From Kiritimatiellia bacterium (GTDB taxonomy: Bacteria > Verrucomicrobiota > Kiritimatiellia > SLAD01), in NCBI GenBank assembly GCA_007134175.1, contig SLLF01000252.1, forward strand, positions 1-6,463: a stretch of 6,463 nt of DNA. The letters are read 5' to 3'. Positions 6,200-6,463 of this stretch are shown here, piece after piece; position 1 is the stretch's first letter, and each line of letters opens with the position of its first letter. Below the pieces are notes generated by a model, which saw only the letters and a list, made by a program, of their open reading frames with translations, searched no databases and had not been told where the DNA came from. A program made the translations under genes and the position numbers.

Positions 6200-6219
6200 C
6201 GTCACAACGTCGTGACGTT
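6200..6219. repeat. Overlapping perfect inverted repeats
   Basis: Two perfect 6-bp dyads share the same bases. CGTCAC (6200-6205) pairs with GTGACG (6212-6217) around a 6-nt spacer, and AACGTC (6206-6211) pairs with GACGTT (6214-6219) around GT. The ACAACGT at 6204-6210 also occurs in the toxin-antitoxin operator region (6051-6057). It could be a protein-binding site or an element end; function unknown. Confidence 0.4.
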
Positions 6220-6300
6220 AAGTTGCTTGAACATTAGCCGGATACACTTGATCGACCCGCTTACCCGACACGCAACGCTGGTGATTACCTATTCTTTCTT

Positions 6301-6316
6301 GTCGTAATCGTAATCG
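6301..6316. repeat. Short tandem CGATTA repeat
   Basis: On the minus strand CGATTACGATTACGAC is two and a half copies of a 6-nt unit. A minus-strand frame through it ends ADYDYDKKE then TAG, but it has no supported start or upstream coding signal, so I treat it as a microsatellite-like repeat and not a gene. Confidence 0.35.
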
Positions 6317-6373
6317 GCCACCAGCCGACAGCAGTGGGTTAACTGGAGGCATAGCGGAATCAGCGCCGCGGTC

Positions 6374-6397
6374 ATGCGCGGACACAAGTCCGCGCAT
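6374..6397 (-). terminator. Perfect 10-bp hairpin abutting the stop of the upstream gene
   Basis: ATGCGCGGAC and GTCCGCGCAT pair perfectly around a 4-nt loop (6384-6387). On the minus strand the stem begins immediately after the TGA at 6400-6398. No T-tract follows on either strand, so it may be a U-less terminator, an mRNA 3'-end stabiliser or a REP-like palindrome. The structure is certain; the role is inferred from position. Confidence 0.5.
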
Positions 6398-6463
6398 TCA
6401 CCGGACCTTGAGCCACCCCATGCGCCCCGGCGGCGCCAAAGCGCCGCTCTCCAGCAGGTGGGC
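6398..6463 (-). CDS. 3' end of an unidentified gene (partial, 21 codons)
   Basis: From the window edge a minus-strand frame runs 21 codons to TGA at 6400-6398, ending APPGRMGWLKVR. Twenty of the 21 codons end in G or C, a coding-like bias. The stop is followed at once by a strong hairpin, as expected at a gene end. The start lies outside the window and too little is present to name a family. A 7-bp stem (GCGGCGC/GCGCCGC, 6430-6447) falls within it. It could be chance in GC-rich sequence. Confidence 0.4.
   Translation of the reverse strand, partial: AHLLESGALAPPGRMGWLKVR

Larger units (their letters stand above)
6024..6373. other. Gene-free spacer upstream of the toxin-antitoxin pair
   Basis: No convincing coding frame on either strand in about 350 nt. 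It contains the toxin-antitoxin promoter (6049-6082), an A/T-run segment around 6121-6137 with no stem of useful length, overlapping inverted repeats at 6200-6219, and a short tandem CGATTA repeat at 6301-6316. No tRNA-like cloverleaf or insertion-sequence end was recognised by eye. Confidence 0.5.

Overview
The window looks like bacterial chromosome. The enzyme genes are fairly GC-rich and read on the minus strand; the spacers and the toxin-antitoxin pair are visibly AT-richer. Every gene I can support is on the minus strand, so transcription runs from high to low coordinates. A sugar-catabolic cluster pairing a GH2 beta-mannosidase-like enzyme, a GH88 enzyme, an HpcH/HpaI aldolase and an XRE-cupin regulator fits a polysaccharide-degrading bacterium, perhaps of the Planctomycetota-Verrucomicrobiota-Lentisphaerota-Kiritimatiellota group. 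No phylogenetic marker is present, so that placement is a guess.

Layout in transcription order (right to left): (1) 6398-6463, the last 21 codons of an unidentified gene, ending directly against a perfect 10-bp hairpin. (2) 6024-6373, a gene-free spacer with inverted repeats, a short CGATTA repeat and the promoter/operator of the next pair. (3) 5567-6023, an intact type II toxin-antitoxin pair: a ribbon-helix-helix antitoxin and a RelE/ParE-fold toxin that starts with TTG. (4) 5416-5566, a spacer with a good sigma70-like promoter. (5) 2896-5382, a GH2 beta-mannosidase-like enzyme. (6) 2702-2895, a spacer holding what looks like the debris of a second toxin-antitoxin locus: an antitoxin-like tail joined by an ATGA overlap to the first codons of a PIN-domain (VapC-type) toxin. 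(7) 1895-2701, an HpcH/HpaI-family 2-keto-3-deoxy acid aldolase. (8) 1777-1894, a spacer with a candidate promoter. (9) 1213-1776, an XRE-type DNA-binding protein with a C-terminal cupin domain. (10) 1-1210, the first 403 codons of a GH88-family unsaturated glucuronyl hydrolase, cut by the window edge and only 2 nt after the regulator's stop.

Working model (inference): GH2 and GH88 remove terminal sugars from oligosaccharides, GH88 specifically releasing a 4,5-unsaturated uronic acid of the kind polysaccharide lyases create. The aldolase would split a 2-keto-3-deoxy sugar acid formed downstream, and the XRE-cupin protein would tune the set in response to a small sugar acid. None of the enzymes shows an obvious secretion signal, so cytoplasmic processing of imported oligosaccharides is the simplest reading. 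The enzymes belong to known families. The least ordinary parts are the regulator-hydrolase coupling, the toxin-antitoxin relic between two catabolic genes, and the palindrome-rich spacer at the right end.
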